Source: Agrobacterium tumefaciens | GTDB lineage: Bacteria; Pseudomonadota; Alphaproteobacteria; Rhizobiales; Rhizobiaceae | Direction: 5' to 3' | Length of the DNA: 64,000 nucleotides | Assembly: GCA_025560025.1 (NCBI GenBank) | Contig: CP048485.1 | Coordinates: 1,798,001 to 1,862,000 of the forward strand | Shown here: one piece after another, positions 27,862 through 35,490 of the stretch | Layout of the letters: each line of letters begins with the position of its first letter | How positions within the stretch are numbered: position 1 is the stretch's first letter | The notes under the pieces: model-generated | The model's input: the letters and a program-made list of their open reading frames with translations, nothing else | What the model was told of the DNA's origin: nothing | The model's database searches: none | Position numbers and translations under genes: made by a program

Positions 27862-28494
27862 ATGAAAACGCTGATCGTAACGTCACTCTTGGCCCTTTCG
27901 GCCAGCACCGCAATGGCTGCGGATGCCGTCTACGAAACGCCGGCGCCTCCGGTTGCGCAGGAAACCCTGCCGGTCTTCACCTGGTCTGGTCCCTATCTTG
28001 GTATCCAGGGCGGCGCAGGCTGGGCGAATGGCGATTTTTCGGCTGGCGGCCCCGTCGCGTCGGATAGTTTCGACGGCGGCGTTCTGGGCGCCTTTGCCGG
28101 TTACAATTACCAGTTCGACAATAATCTGGTCCTCGGTATCGAGGGCGACGTCGATTATAACTGGAACGACAATGACTATGCCGGCGTGCAGATCGGCACC
28201 GACTGGCAGGGCTCCGTCCGCGGCCGCGTCGGTTACGCCTTCGACCGTGCGCTGCTCTATGGTACCGCCGGCTGGACAGCCACGCGCGGTTTCATCGAAA
28301 CGCCCGGCGCCGGCAAGGACAGCACCACGTTCAACGGCTATACGGTTGGCGCGGGTCTGGACTATGCTTTCACCGACAATGTGTTCGGCAGGCTGGAATA
28401 TCGCTACAATGACTATGGCGACAAGGACATCTTCGGCGTCAACACCGATTTCGACCAACACACCGTCAAGGTGGGTCTCGGCGTGAAATTCTGA
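27862..28494 (+). CDS. Omp25/Omp31-type outer membrane beta-barrel protein
   Basis: 210 residues. Signal peptide MKTLIVTSLLALSASTAMA, short linker with PAPPVAQE, then WSGPYLGIQGGAGWANGDF and alternating aromatic strands ending in HTVKVGLGVKF, a classic C-terminal beta-barrel signature (final Phe). Family members are abundant 8-stranded barrels of Rhizobiales outer membranes (Omp25/31, RopB). Ends in a strong terminator; monocistronic. Confidence 0.9.
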   Translation: MKTLIVTSLLALSASTAMAADAVYETPAPPVAQETLPVFTWSGPYLGIQGGAGWANGDFSAGGPVASDSFDGGVLGAFAGYNYQFDNNLVLGIEGDVDYNWNDNDYAGVQIGTDWQGSVRGRVGYAFDRALLYGTAGWTATRGFIETPGAGKDSTTFNGYTVGAGLDYAFTDNVFGRLEYRYNDYGDKDIFGVNTDFDQHTVKVGLGVKF

Positions 28495-28518
28495 TCCCGA
28501 CCAAGCTATATAATCCCC

Positions 28519-28546
28519 AAAAGCCCGGCCATTCGCCGGGCTTTTT
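28519..28546 (+). terminator. Terminator of the outer membrane protein gene
   Basis: 11-bp stem AAAAGCCCGGC/GCCGGGCTTTT (28519-28529, 28535-28545) with a 5-nt loop, ending in TTTTT. Confidence 0.9.
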
Positions 28547-28601
28547 CACGCCTGGAAGCTCGTACCGTTTCAGACAAATTGATTTTAGCGCGAGGAAAAA
28601 T

Positions 28602-28667
28602 ATGAACCCCGCAGAAATGAAACATTCACGGACCGTTCAGCAGGCCCATGCCATCATGCGGGCATAA
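28602..28667 (+). CDS. Possible 21-codon small ORF
   Basis: ATG 28602 follows GCGAGGAAAAAT, a good ribosome site, and the frame encodes MNPAEMKHSRTVQQAHAIMRA before TAA. It lies between the OMP terminator and the next gene. It may be a leader peptide or chance; no homology can be claimed. Confidence 0.25.
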   Translation: MNPAEMKHSRTVQQAHAIMRA

Positions 28668-28708
28668 TGAGCCTCTATTCCCAAGGCAGGCTTATGGAGT
28701 AGCCCTCG

Positions 28709-29080
28709 ATGAAAAAGATAATTCTTTCCACCATTGCCGCGCTGGTCGCCACCGGCAGCGTCTTCGCTTCCTACGGCACCGCCGCCGCGCAGGACTATCC
28801 CTATCGTCCGCGCTATGACCGTGGTTACGACCGTGGCGGCCCGCCCCCGCCGCCTTACCGCGAACACCGCCGTCACAATGATGGCGCAGCGATTGCCGGC
28901 GGCCTCGCCGCAGGCGTCATCGGCGGCCTGATCGGCGGCGCCATCGCCAACAGCAATAACGGCCCCCGCTACTACGAACCACCACCGCCGCCCCGCCCGC
29001 GCTGCTGGTTCGAAGACCGCCGCGTTCCCAATTCCTATGATGGCGGCTGGCATACAGAGAGCATGCGGGTCTGCAACTGA
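28709..29080 (+). CDS. Exported glycine-zipper protein of unknown function
   Basis: 123 residues. Signal peptide (ending about GTAAA-QD), then a Tyr/Arg/Pro-rich stretch (YRPRYDRGYDRGG, PPPPPYREHRR), a glycine-zipper hydrophobic segment (AAIAGGLAAGVIGGLIGGAIA, about 50-70) able to insert in or span a membrane, and a Pro-rich tail with two Cys (RCWFEDRR and RVCN). Typical of small Rhizobiales envelope proteins; function unknown. GGAG ribosome site before ATG. Confidence 0.75.
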   Translation: MKKIILSTIAALVATGSVFASYGTAAAQDYPYRPRYDRGYDRGGPPPPPYREHRRHNDGAAIAGGLAAGVIGGLIGGAIANSNNGPRYYEPPPPPRPRCWFEDRRVPNSYDGGWHTESMRVCN

Positions 29081-29110
29081 CCGCATCGCTGAAAATTTGC
29101 ACATGATGAT

Positions 29111-29142
29111 CCGATCAGTCGAAAGGCTGGTCGGATTTTTTG
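29111..29142 (+). terminator. Terminator of the glycine-zipper protein gene
   Basis: CCGATCAGTC/GGCTGGTCGG stem (with G-T pairs) around a GAAA loop, followed by ATTTTTTG. Confidence 0.8.
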
Positions 29143-29237
29143 TTGGATGAGCAAGAAATATCGAACACAGCGATGATCGACCGGGTATCGATTCGTTGCA
29201 CGGAATATCGCTGATCGATCCGAAACATTAGGAAAAA

Positions 29238-29313
29238 TGGTGGGCCCGGAGAGACTCGAACTCCCAACCAAGCGGTTATGAGCCGCCGGCTCTAACCATT
29301 GAGCTACAGGCCC
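29238..29313 (-). tRNA. tRNA-Ile2 (CAU anticodon, lysidine type)
   Basis: 76 nt on the minus strand with encoded CCA end. Acceptor stem GGGCCTG/CGGGCCC, D arm AGCTCAATGGTTAGAGC, anticodon loop CTCATAA flanked by GGCGG/CCGCT, and T arm GGGAG-TTCGAGT-CTCTC. CAU could be Met, but the GGCGxCTCATAAxCGCTTGGT pattern and lack of initiator-tRNA features (C1-A72, GGG-CCC anticodon stem) fit the AUA-reading isoleucine tRNA whose C34 is changed to lysidine by TilS. Confidence 0.85.
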
Positions 29314-29326
29314 TTATCGGAACAAG

Positions 29327-29380
29327 GTGGTCCGAAACACCGGCTTCGCAATGGTTCGAATCCGGTGGGTCACGCTCTAA
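29327..29380 (+). other. tRNA 3'-end-like fragment
   Basis: GGTTCGAATCCGGTGGGTCAC at 29354-29373 resembles a T arm plus acceptor strand, inside a CACCGG...CCGGTG inverted repeat. No 5' half, no CCA. It may be a decayed tRNA or coincidence. Confidence 0.3.
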
Positions 29381-29494
29381 CGTAATTTTTTGAGCCCGAC
29401 AAGCCATTGATGCTATCGCGGGTGGGTGCTGCCGTATTAGCTACACAATCTAAGGCAATACCCTCTAAAGGGACACAATCAACGAGGAAACACC

Positions 29495-30238
29495 ATGAAG
29501 ACAAAACAGGCCCGCCTTTTCGCACTCACAGCTTTGGCCGCAGCGGCGATGATACCGCTCTCTGGTCAGGTGCTTGCGCAGGACGCCACCCCGCGCGAAG
29601 CCACCATCAGCGTTACCGGTGAAGGCCAGGCGGCCATCGCTCCGGATATGGCGATCCTGTCCTTCAGCGTCGTCAAGCAGGCGGAAACGGCGGCTGCGGC
29701 TCTGACTGAAAATTCCAAGGCGCTTGCCAATGTTCTGAAGGCGCTGAAAGAGGCGGCCATAGAAGACCGGGACCTGCAGACCAGCAATTTCTCCGTGCAG
29801 CCGCTTTACAAGCATTATGAGCCCAAGGACGGTGTCTATGTCGCGCCCGAGATCACCGGCTATCAGGTTTCCAACGGCCTGACCGTGCGCGTGCGCGACC
29901 TGAAGAAGCTCGGCGCGATCCTCGATACATCCGTCAAGCTCGGCATCAACCAGGGCGGCGATATCAGCTTCACCAATGACAAGCCGGAAGCAACCGTCAC
30001 CGAGGCCCGCAAGCAGGCCGTGGCTGATGCGCTGGCCAAGGCGAAAACGCTGACGGAAGCAGCAGGCGTGAAGCTTGGCCGCGTCATCCAGATCAGCGAG
30101 AACATGCAGCGCCCGATGCCCGTGCCGCAGGGCATGATGCGCGCCGCGATGGCGAAGGAAGCCGACAGCGTGCCGATTGCTTCGGGCGAAAACAGCTATA
30201 GCGTTGTCGTCAACGTCACCTTCGCGCTCGGCGAATAA
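29495..30238 (+). CDS. Periplasmic SIMPL-domain protein (DUF541)
   Basis: 247 residues: signal peptide (ending GQVLA-QD), then the DUF541/SIMPL fold with ATISVTGEGQAAIAPDMAILSFSV at the start, ITGYQVSNGLTVRVRDLKKLGAILD in the middle and a Val-rich final strand. Family members (E. coli YggE, Brucella BP26) form oligomeric periplasmic rings linked to oxidative stress and, in Brucella, are strong antigens. Ribosome site GAGGAAA. Confidence 0.88.
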   Translation: MKTKQARLFALTALAAAAMIPLSGQVLAQDATPREATISVTGEGQAAIAPDMAILSFSVVKQAETAAAALTENSKALANVLKALKEAAIEDRDLQTSNFSVQPLYKHYEPKDGVYVAPEITGYQVSNGLTVRVRDLKKLGAILDTSVKLGINQGGDISFTNDKPEATVTEARKQAVADALAKAKTLTEAAGVKLGRVIQISENMQRPMPVPQGMMRAAMAKEADSVPIASGENSYSVVVNVTFALGE

Positions 30239-30324
30239 ATCGTAGCGGGCGACGGCATTGCCCGTCGCCCGCCATCTGCCGCGAAGGTGGTGTAAAGCTG
30301 CCGTGGCAACGCACAAAAAGAAAC

Positions 30325-30367
30325 GCCCCTCGCCTGTCTTTCCGGACGAGCGAGGGGCATTTTTTTG
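30325..30367 (+). terminator. Terminator of the SIMPL gene
   Basis: GCCCCTCGC/GCGAGGGGC stem (30325-30333, 30350-30358) with an inner GTC/GAC helix, then ATTTTTTTG. Confidence 0.9.
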
Positions 30368-30414
30368 ATCCGCCAGAAGGGCGGGGGATTTCGGCGGATC
30401 AATATCGGCCGTTT

Positions 30415-30762
30415 TTAGCGGCGGATTACCGGGCAACCGCGCTCATTGGCGAAAACGATGCGGTCACGGCCGTGACGGTCGAAACCCGCAACCACGACAC
30501 GGCGCGGCGATACATCGACGACACGCGCGCGGCGCAGGCCCATGCGGCTGGCCTTTTCTTCCGCAAACCGCGGCGAGCAACCGAAACGCGGGCGATCCGG
30601 ACGACCCCAGCCGGGACCGCGACCTCTGTCATGGCCATATCCATCCTGAACCTGAACTCTGAACTGAACATCCGAGCCGGCGGATGCGGCGGGAGCCGTG
30701 ACGGAAATTCCACCAAGGGCGATGAGGGCAGCCAGGCCGGCTTTTGTAAAGGTGCTGAACAT
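30415..30762 (-). CDS. Small exported basic protein of unknown function
   Basis: 115 residues. Signal peptide (to PAASA-GS), then an Arg/Gly/Asp-rich mature part with GYGHDRGRGPGWGRPDRPRF and a tail containing CSPRFAEEKASRMGLRRARVVDVSPRRVVVAG and ERGCPVIRR; two Cys may pair. The tail pattern is common among short periplasmic proteins of Rhizobiales, without assigned function. Start ATG 30762 has GGAGTGAG upstream; the frame upstream to 30843 is not used. Confidence 0.7.
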   Translation of the reverse strand: MFSTFTKAGLAALIALGGISVTAPAASAGSDVQFRVQVQDGYGHDRGRGPGWGRPDRPRFGCSPRFAEEKASRMGLRRARVVDVSPRRVVVAGFDRHGRDRIVFANERGCPVIRR

Positions 30763-30890
30763 GAACTCACTCCGTTTGTTTCTGCGCCGGCAGGGAACGT
30801 CCCCCGGCGATTGGCGAGACCCTAGACCCGCCCGCCTGAACACGGACCGAACCGCATATTCAGCATAGGTTCATGGATGTTAACGGGAAA

Positions 30891-31313
30891 TCAGGCGGAG
30901 ATATGCAGCACGATTTCACGACGATGCGGCTGGTCACGGTGTTCGAAAAGATAAATGCCCTGCCAGGTGCCGAGTGCGAGCCTGCCCTCGCTGATCGGCA
31001 CGCCGATGGAAACCGTCGTCAGCGCCGATTTAATATGGGCGGGCATATCGTCGGGACCTTCGAGCGTATGGATCACCCAGCGCATGGAGGGATTATCCGA
31101 TGGCGGCACGAGGCGGGAAAAGAACATCGTGAGATCGCGCCTCACATCCGGATCGGCATTTTCCTGGATAAGCAGGGAGCACGACGTGTGGCGCACGAAG
31201 ACGGTAAGCAGGCCTTCATCCATACCCGCGTCCCTTACGAAACGACCGGCTTCGGCTGTAAATTCGTAAAGGCCCTGCCCTTGCGTGGCGATGGTCATTT
31301 TCTTCTGCGGCAC
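30891..31313 (-). CDS. YjbQ-family protein (UPF0047, secondary thiamine-phosphate synthase-like)
   Basis: 140 residues, normal for the family. Conserved signatures: FVRHTSCSLLIQENADPDVRRDL, MPAHIKSALT and LGTWQGIYLFEHRDQPHRREI with conserved His/Glu that form the active pocket. E. coli YjbQ has weak thiamine-phosphate synthase activity; the physiological role is unsettled. GTG start with GAAGGA seven nt upstream. Confidence 0.9.
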   Translation of the reverse strand: MPQKKMTIATQGQGLYEFTAEAGRFVRDAGMDEGLLTVFVRHTSCSLLIQENADPDVRRDLTMFFSRLVPPSDNPSMRWVIHTLEGPDDMPAHIKSALTTVSIGVPISEGRLALGTWQGIYLFEHRDQPHRREIVLHISA

Positions 31314-31567
31314 ATTTTTTCCTTCAAATAATTTGGAACAAAATCGTCCCTGCGACCGTTACAACATGTCAAATTGCGTGCGATGACGATTAGGAATACG
31401 ACAAACAGATGATTGCGACCTATAGAGCAGAACGGAATACCGACGTCACGGTTGCAAGAAACGGGGAAGGGTTGACACTATCATAATGAACTATTCAGGC
31501 TCGCCCATCCCCCCACAGAGAAAAGACTTGCATCGCAAGACAGGCACAGGGTGCGAAAGACTGTTTC
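31314..31567. other. Divergent intergenic region, YjbQ to phytochrome
   Basis: A -35-like TTGACA at 31472-31477 faces the phytochrome gene, but no good -10 follows at 17 bp. No gene or riboswitch recognised. Confidence 0.35.
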
Positions 31568-34120
31568 ATGGCGCCCAGTGACTATCATGTCGACCTGACG
31601 AATTGCGACCGCGAACCCATCCATATTCCAGGCTATATCCAGCCGCATGGCTGCCTGATCGCTTGCGATAACGCCTTGCGCATGATCGTGCGGCATTCGG
31701 AAAACTGTCTCGATCTTTTAGGCTTCGAAGGCAATATAAACGGCAGGACCGCCGAAGAGGTTCTCGGCAAGGATCTCGTTCACGATCTTCGCAACGCGCT
31801 CACCGTAACCGGCAGAACCACGCGTCCCGCCATGTTGCCCAACATGGAAATGCGTGACGGTCGCAGCTTCGATATTTCCCTCCACCGCTACAAATCCACC
31901 ACGATCATCGAATTCGAACCATCCCGCAGCGAAACGCAGCCGCTCGGCACGGCACGCAAGATGGTGGACCGCATTCGCGAGGCGGACAGTGTCGAGAGCC
32001 TGATTTCACGAACGACCCGGCTGATAAAGGCGACTTTGGGTTACGACCGGGTGATGATTTACCGCTTCGAGGAGGACGGTTCCGGCAAGGTCGTCTCAGA
32101 GGCAAAACAGCCGGAACTGGAAAGCTTTCTCGGACAATATTTTCCCGCCAGCGACATTCCGCAGCAGGCCCGCGCACTCTACCTCAAGAATACGCTGCGC
32201 ATCATCTCCGATGCCAGCGGGGCCCGGGTGCCGGTGTTGCCGGCCCTCGATGCCTCCGGTGAACCGCTCGATCTGTCCTTTGCGCATCTGCGCAGCGTCT
32301 CCCCCATCCATTGCGAATATCTGCGCAACATGGGCGTTGGCGCTTCAATGTCGATTTCCGTGATTGTCGATGGTGCGCTCTGGGGCCTCATCGCCTGCCA
32401 CCACTATTCACCGCGCGTTCTGACGATGCCGGTCAGGATCGCCGCCGAAATGTTCGGAGAGTTTTTCTCCATGCATTTGCAGGTGCTGAAACAGAAGCGC
32501 CGGCTCGATACGGTTAACCAGGCCCATGCCGCTCTCGACCGTTTCCTGCGGCTTGCCGCCCATCACGCCAACATAGAAGAACTGCTGATAGACAGTTTCC
32601 AGGATTTTTCCGATCTCATGCCGTGTGATGGCGTCGGGCTTTGGGTTGGCAATAATTGGCATGGCCACGGCGCGACCCCGCCGCACGACGCCATTCCCCG
32701 ACTGGCGCGCTTTGTCGCCACGGCGTCCGAAGGCAAGGTCTGGGCGACCCATGCCCTGTCGCAAGCCATACCGGAAGCGGAAATCTATGCCGACTGGGCA
32801 GCCGGAATGCTCGCCATTCCGCTTTCGCAGGTCACGAACGATTATCTCCTGTTTTTCCGCAAGGAGATCGTGCAAAGCCTGAACTGGGCCGGCAATCCGG
32901 AAAAATCCTATGAGACCGGCCCGATGGGCGACCGCCTCACCCCGCGGAAAAGTTTTGCGATCTGGAAGGAAACCGTTCGCCTGCAGGCGCAGCCATGGTC
33001 GGAAGCCGATCGGGAAATAGCCGAAGCCGCGAGAATCGCGCTCGTCGAAGTGGCGTTCCACCACAGCGAGCTGATGGCCGGCGAAAGGGAGCGCGCGGAA
33101 GTGCGCCAGCGCATGCTGAACGAGGAGCTCAACCACCGCGTCAAGAATGTTCTGGCCATCATCAAGTCGCTGGTCGGCAATCCATCGCAGGAGGGCAAGA
33201 CCCTGCAGGAATATGTGACCGCGCTGAAGGGCCGCATTCAGGCATTGTCCTTTGCCCATGACCAGATCATTCGTGGCGAAGGCGGCGGCGCGCTGCGGGA
33301 TCTTCTGGATGCCGAACTCTCACCGCATCGCTCGCCCGAAACCATGGTGAAGCTCACCGGACCGCAGGTAACACTCGATTCGCGCGCATTCTCCGTCATG
33401 GCTCTGGTCCTGCATGAGCTGGCGACGAATGCGGCCAAATACGGGGCGCTGGCGCAGACCGGAGGAGAACTGCATGTCCGCTGGGAAATCAACGAGAACG
33501 GCGACTGCGAAATGCAGTGGCGCGAAATTCTCCCCGCCAAACTCCTGACACCGTCGCGCGCGGGGTTCGGCACCGCGCTCATCAGCCGCAGCATTCCTTA
33601 TGATTTGGGTGGACGCAGCACGATGCGATACCTGCCGGACGGGCTGGAGACGGAAATTCTCCTGCCCGCGCGCCACGTTTCAGCAATGATGACGGCCTCC
33701 GACGCGAAAACCGAAGACGAAACCGCGCCGCAGACCAGACGTTACGACCGGGAGGAACCCTTGAAAATATTGCTTGTCGAAGACCAGATGCTGATCGCCA
33801 TGGATGTCGAGAACATGCTGGAGGACAACGGCATCAAAATGATCGAAACGGCAACCTCATCGGCCATGGCCATTGAAAAGCTGAAAAGCTACCTGCCGGA
33901 TGTGGCCATCCTCGACATCAATCTCGGTTCCGACACCTCCATCCCCGTCGCCCGGGAGCTTCACCGCCGCGGCGTCCCCTTCCTCTTCGCCACCGGTTAT
34001 GCCGATGGCAGCATGGTGCCGGATGAATTCGGCAACGTGCCGGTTATCAGGAAGCCCTATGATGAGGATGCACTGATGGCGGGGATTGGGTTGCTGGTGG
34101 GCGATACGGAGCGGGTGTGA
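31568..34120 (+). CDS. bphP2: Bathy-type bacteriophytochrome: HWE histidine kinase with C-terminal receiver
   Basis: 850 residues, the same length and near-identical by eye to Agrobacterium Agp2/BphP2. Order: biliverdin-binding Cys13 (TNCDREPIHIPG), PAS, GAF (SLISRTTRL; PASDIPQQAR motif about 198-207; SPIHCEYLRNMGV), PHY (about 320-500, tongue with PRKSFAIWKE), HWE kinase (phosphoacceptor His523 in EELNHRVKN) and response-regulator domain (phosphoacceptor Asp783 in AILDINLG). Light is sensed through biliverdin; Agp2-type phytochromes rest in Pfr. Agp2 and Agp1 together affect conjugation and growth behaviour. No heme oxygenase gene is adjacent. Residue differences from the C58 protein as I remember it suggest a related but different strain. 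Confidence 0.95.
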   Translation: MAPSDYHVDLTNCDREPIHIPGYIQPHGCLIACDNALRMIVRHSENCLDLLGFEGNINGRTAEEVLGKDLVHDLRNALTVTGRTTRPAMLPNMEMRDGRSFDISLHRYKSTTIIEFEPSRSETQPLGTARKMVDRIREADSVESLISRTTRLIKATLGYDRVMIYRFEEDGSGKVVSEAKQPELESFLGQYFPASDIPQQARALYLKNTLRIISDASGARVPVLPALDASGEPLDLSFAHLRSVSPIHCEYLRNMGVGASMSISVIVDGALWGLIACHHYSPRVLTMPVRIAAEMFGEFFSMHLQVLKQKRRLDTVNQAHAALDRFLRLAAHHANIEELLIDSFQDFSDLMPCDGVGLWVGNNWHGHGATPPHDAIPRLARFVATASEGKVWATHALSQAIPEAEIYADWAAGMLAIPLSQVTNDYLLFFRKEIVQSLNWAGNPEKSYETGPMGDRLTPRKSFAIWKETVRLQAQPWSEADREIAEAARIALVEVAFHHSELMAGERERAEVRQRMLNEELNHRVKNVLAIIKSLVGNPSQEGKTLQEYVTALKGRIQALSFAHDQIIRGEGGGALRDLLDAELSPHRSPETMVKLTGPQVTLDSRAFSVMALVLHELATNAAKYGALAQTGGELHVRWEINENGDCEMQWREILPAKLLTPSRAGFGTALISRSIPYDLGGRSTMRYLPDGLETEILLPARHVSAMMTASDAKTEDETAPQTRRYDREEPLKILLVEDQMLIAMDVENMLEDNGIKMIETATSSAMAIEKLKSYLPDVAILDINLGSDTSIPVARELHRRGVPFLFATGYADGSMVPDEFGNVPVIRKPYDEDALMAGIGLLVGDTERV

Positions 34121-34160
34121 CAAGCCCTTGGGTTTGCAGGCAGGGTGCGCTACGTCTCCC

Positions 34161-34278
34161 CGTCATGCCGGACTTGATCCGGTATCCAGCCACGGCGCGT
34201 CTGCGCCGTGAGAGACGAGTCTTTCGCGATCAAAGACTTGATCGCGCTGGACCCCGGATCTAGTCCGGGGTGACGACG
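34161..34278 (+). repeat. RIME-like composite palindromic element, copy 1
   Basis: Starts CGTCATGCCGGACTTGATCC, includes GGCGCGTCTGCGCC, GCGATCAAAGACTTGATCGC and CCCCGGATCTAGTCCGGGG. The same unit occurs in opposite orientation at 47719-47828. Structure (about 115 bp, three hairpins) matches the RIME class of intergenic repeats in rhizobia. Confidence 0.85.
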
Positions 34279-34309
34279 TGCGGATGATGAGGCTCAGCCA
34301 ACCCCACCC

Positions 34310-35296
34310 TCACTGAAATCTCGTGAAACCCCGCTTTTTCGCGTCTTCGGGCGATATCGCGTTGCCGATTTTAAACCGGAACGCCGTCACCGCGTAGTTT
34401 TCCAGATCGACGTCACACTGGAACGACACATCATACCAGGTTCCACCAACGTTGAATGCACCACCAGTCGCGTCGATCGAACTTCCGGAAATCTTACGGC
34501 CGGTATCCGATGTCGGTATCATGCCTCTGGCAGCAAAACCCGCATTTTGAATTTGGGCCAGAGCTTCCGTGCTGCAAAGATTAACAATACGGCGGCGGGG
34601 CGGCAGATCACCGAACATCTGACGTCTCTGGGCGGGGGAAAGCAGCGACGAAGAAAGCAGACTTTTGGCAGCAGGAAGTTTAGCGGGCTTTTCTTCCGCC
34701 ACGTCAGCTGGCTTTCCCTCTGTGAGCTTCGCTTGCGGCACGGGTGCTTGATCCGGCTCAGCCACTTGCCTGACGGGCGAAACCGCAATTTCCCCCTGAT
34801 CGGCGGAGGCCTGAAGATCGCTATTGGCGGCAGCGGGCGCGGGCTTCTCCTCTGCCGTTTTTTCCGGCTGGCTTTCCGGTTGCTCGGAGGGCTCGGTCTT
34901 TTCCGCTTCTTCCGCCTTTCCGGGCTTGTCTTCGGGGTTCGACTGCGCCTCTTCCGGCCTCATGGCGATGGCCGGCAACGTCGCCTGAGGCTGCGGCAAA
35001 GGCTTTGCTTCCTCGGCCGGCGGCGCTGGCGGTGGTGGCGGAGGCTGCGGCTTCTCCTCCTGCTTTGCCTCTTCCGCACCGGGCGGTTTGCCTTCCTCTG
35101 CCTTCTTCTCCTCAGGCGGCGGCACCAGATCGACGCTGATGCTTTCCGGCTCCTGCGGTTCGGCTATCCGTTCCGGCAGTTCGAAAAGGAAGATCGCGAC
35201 AACGGCAAGATGCAGCAGCACGGAGACGGGCACAGCCCAACCTCTCCACCGCCATTTTTCTGCCGAAACCTGTTCCATCTCATCGAACCTGAGCAT
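34310..35296 (-). CDS. DUF930-domain inner-membrane protein with TonB-like Pro/Glu-rich linker
   Basis: About 328 residues. One N-terminal membrane helix (WAVPVSVLLHLAVVAIFLFEL), then a long Glu/Pro/Lys/Ala-rich periplasmic linker (about 45-215), then a C-terminal domain of about 110 residues (AQRRQMFGDLPPRRRIVNLCSTEALAQI...GGTWYDVSFQCDVDLENYAVTAFRFKIG) with two Cys. The C-terminal domain fits DUF930. Layout recalls TonB, but no exbBD is near. Function unknown. ATG 35296 or 35278; the longer frame to 35485 runs into the rpoD terminator and is rejected. Confidence 0.75.
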   Translation of the reverse strand: MLRFDEMEQVSAEKWRWRGWAVPVSVLLHLAVVAIFLFELPERIAEPQEPESISVDLVPPPEEKKAEEGKPPGAEEAKQEEKPQPPPPPPAPPAEEAKPLPQPQATLPAIAMRPEEAQSNPEDKPGKAEEAEKTEPSEQPESQPEKTAEEKPAPAAANSDLQASADQGEIAVSPVRQVAEPDQAPVPQAKLTEGKPADVAEEKPAKLPAAKSLLSSSLLSPAQRRQMFGDLPPRRRIVNLCSTEALAQIQNAGFAARGMIPTSDTGRKISGSSIDATGGAFNVGGTWYDVSFQCDVDLENYAVTAFRFKIGNAISPEDAKKRGFTRFQ

Positions 35297-35432
35297 TGCC
35301 TGTCGAAGCGGAACCGCCGTCACATCAGGACAATGCGTAAAAACAAAGGGATAAAGCATCTGGCTTTTCAGAGAAAAACGGAGCGCTTTATTTTCACACA
35401 TAAGGCTTGTCGCAGAGTTCGCCAGTGCGGGA

Positions 35433-35468
35433 AACAAAAAACCCGGCCAGCGCAAACTGACCGGGTTC
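35433..35468 (-). terminator. rpoD terminator
   Basis: AACCCGGCCAG/CTGACCGGGTT (35440-35450, 35457-35467) with a 6-nt loop; on the minus strand a run of six T follows. Confidence 0.88.
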
Positions 35469-35490
35469 AATTTTAAAGGAAACAAACAGC

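Noticed and set aside
29238..29313. Reading this tRNA as initiator or elongator tRNA-Met
   Set aside because: Initiator hallmarks are missing and the anticodon-stem/variable-loop sequence resembles tRNA-Ile2; final proof needs a covariance model with the tRNA-Ile2 class.
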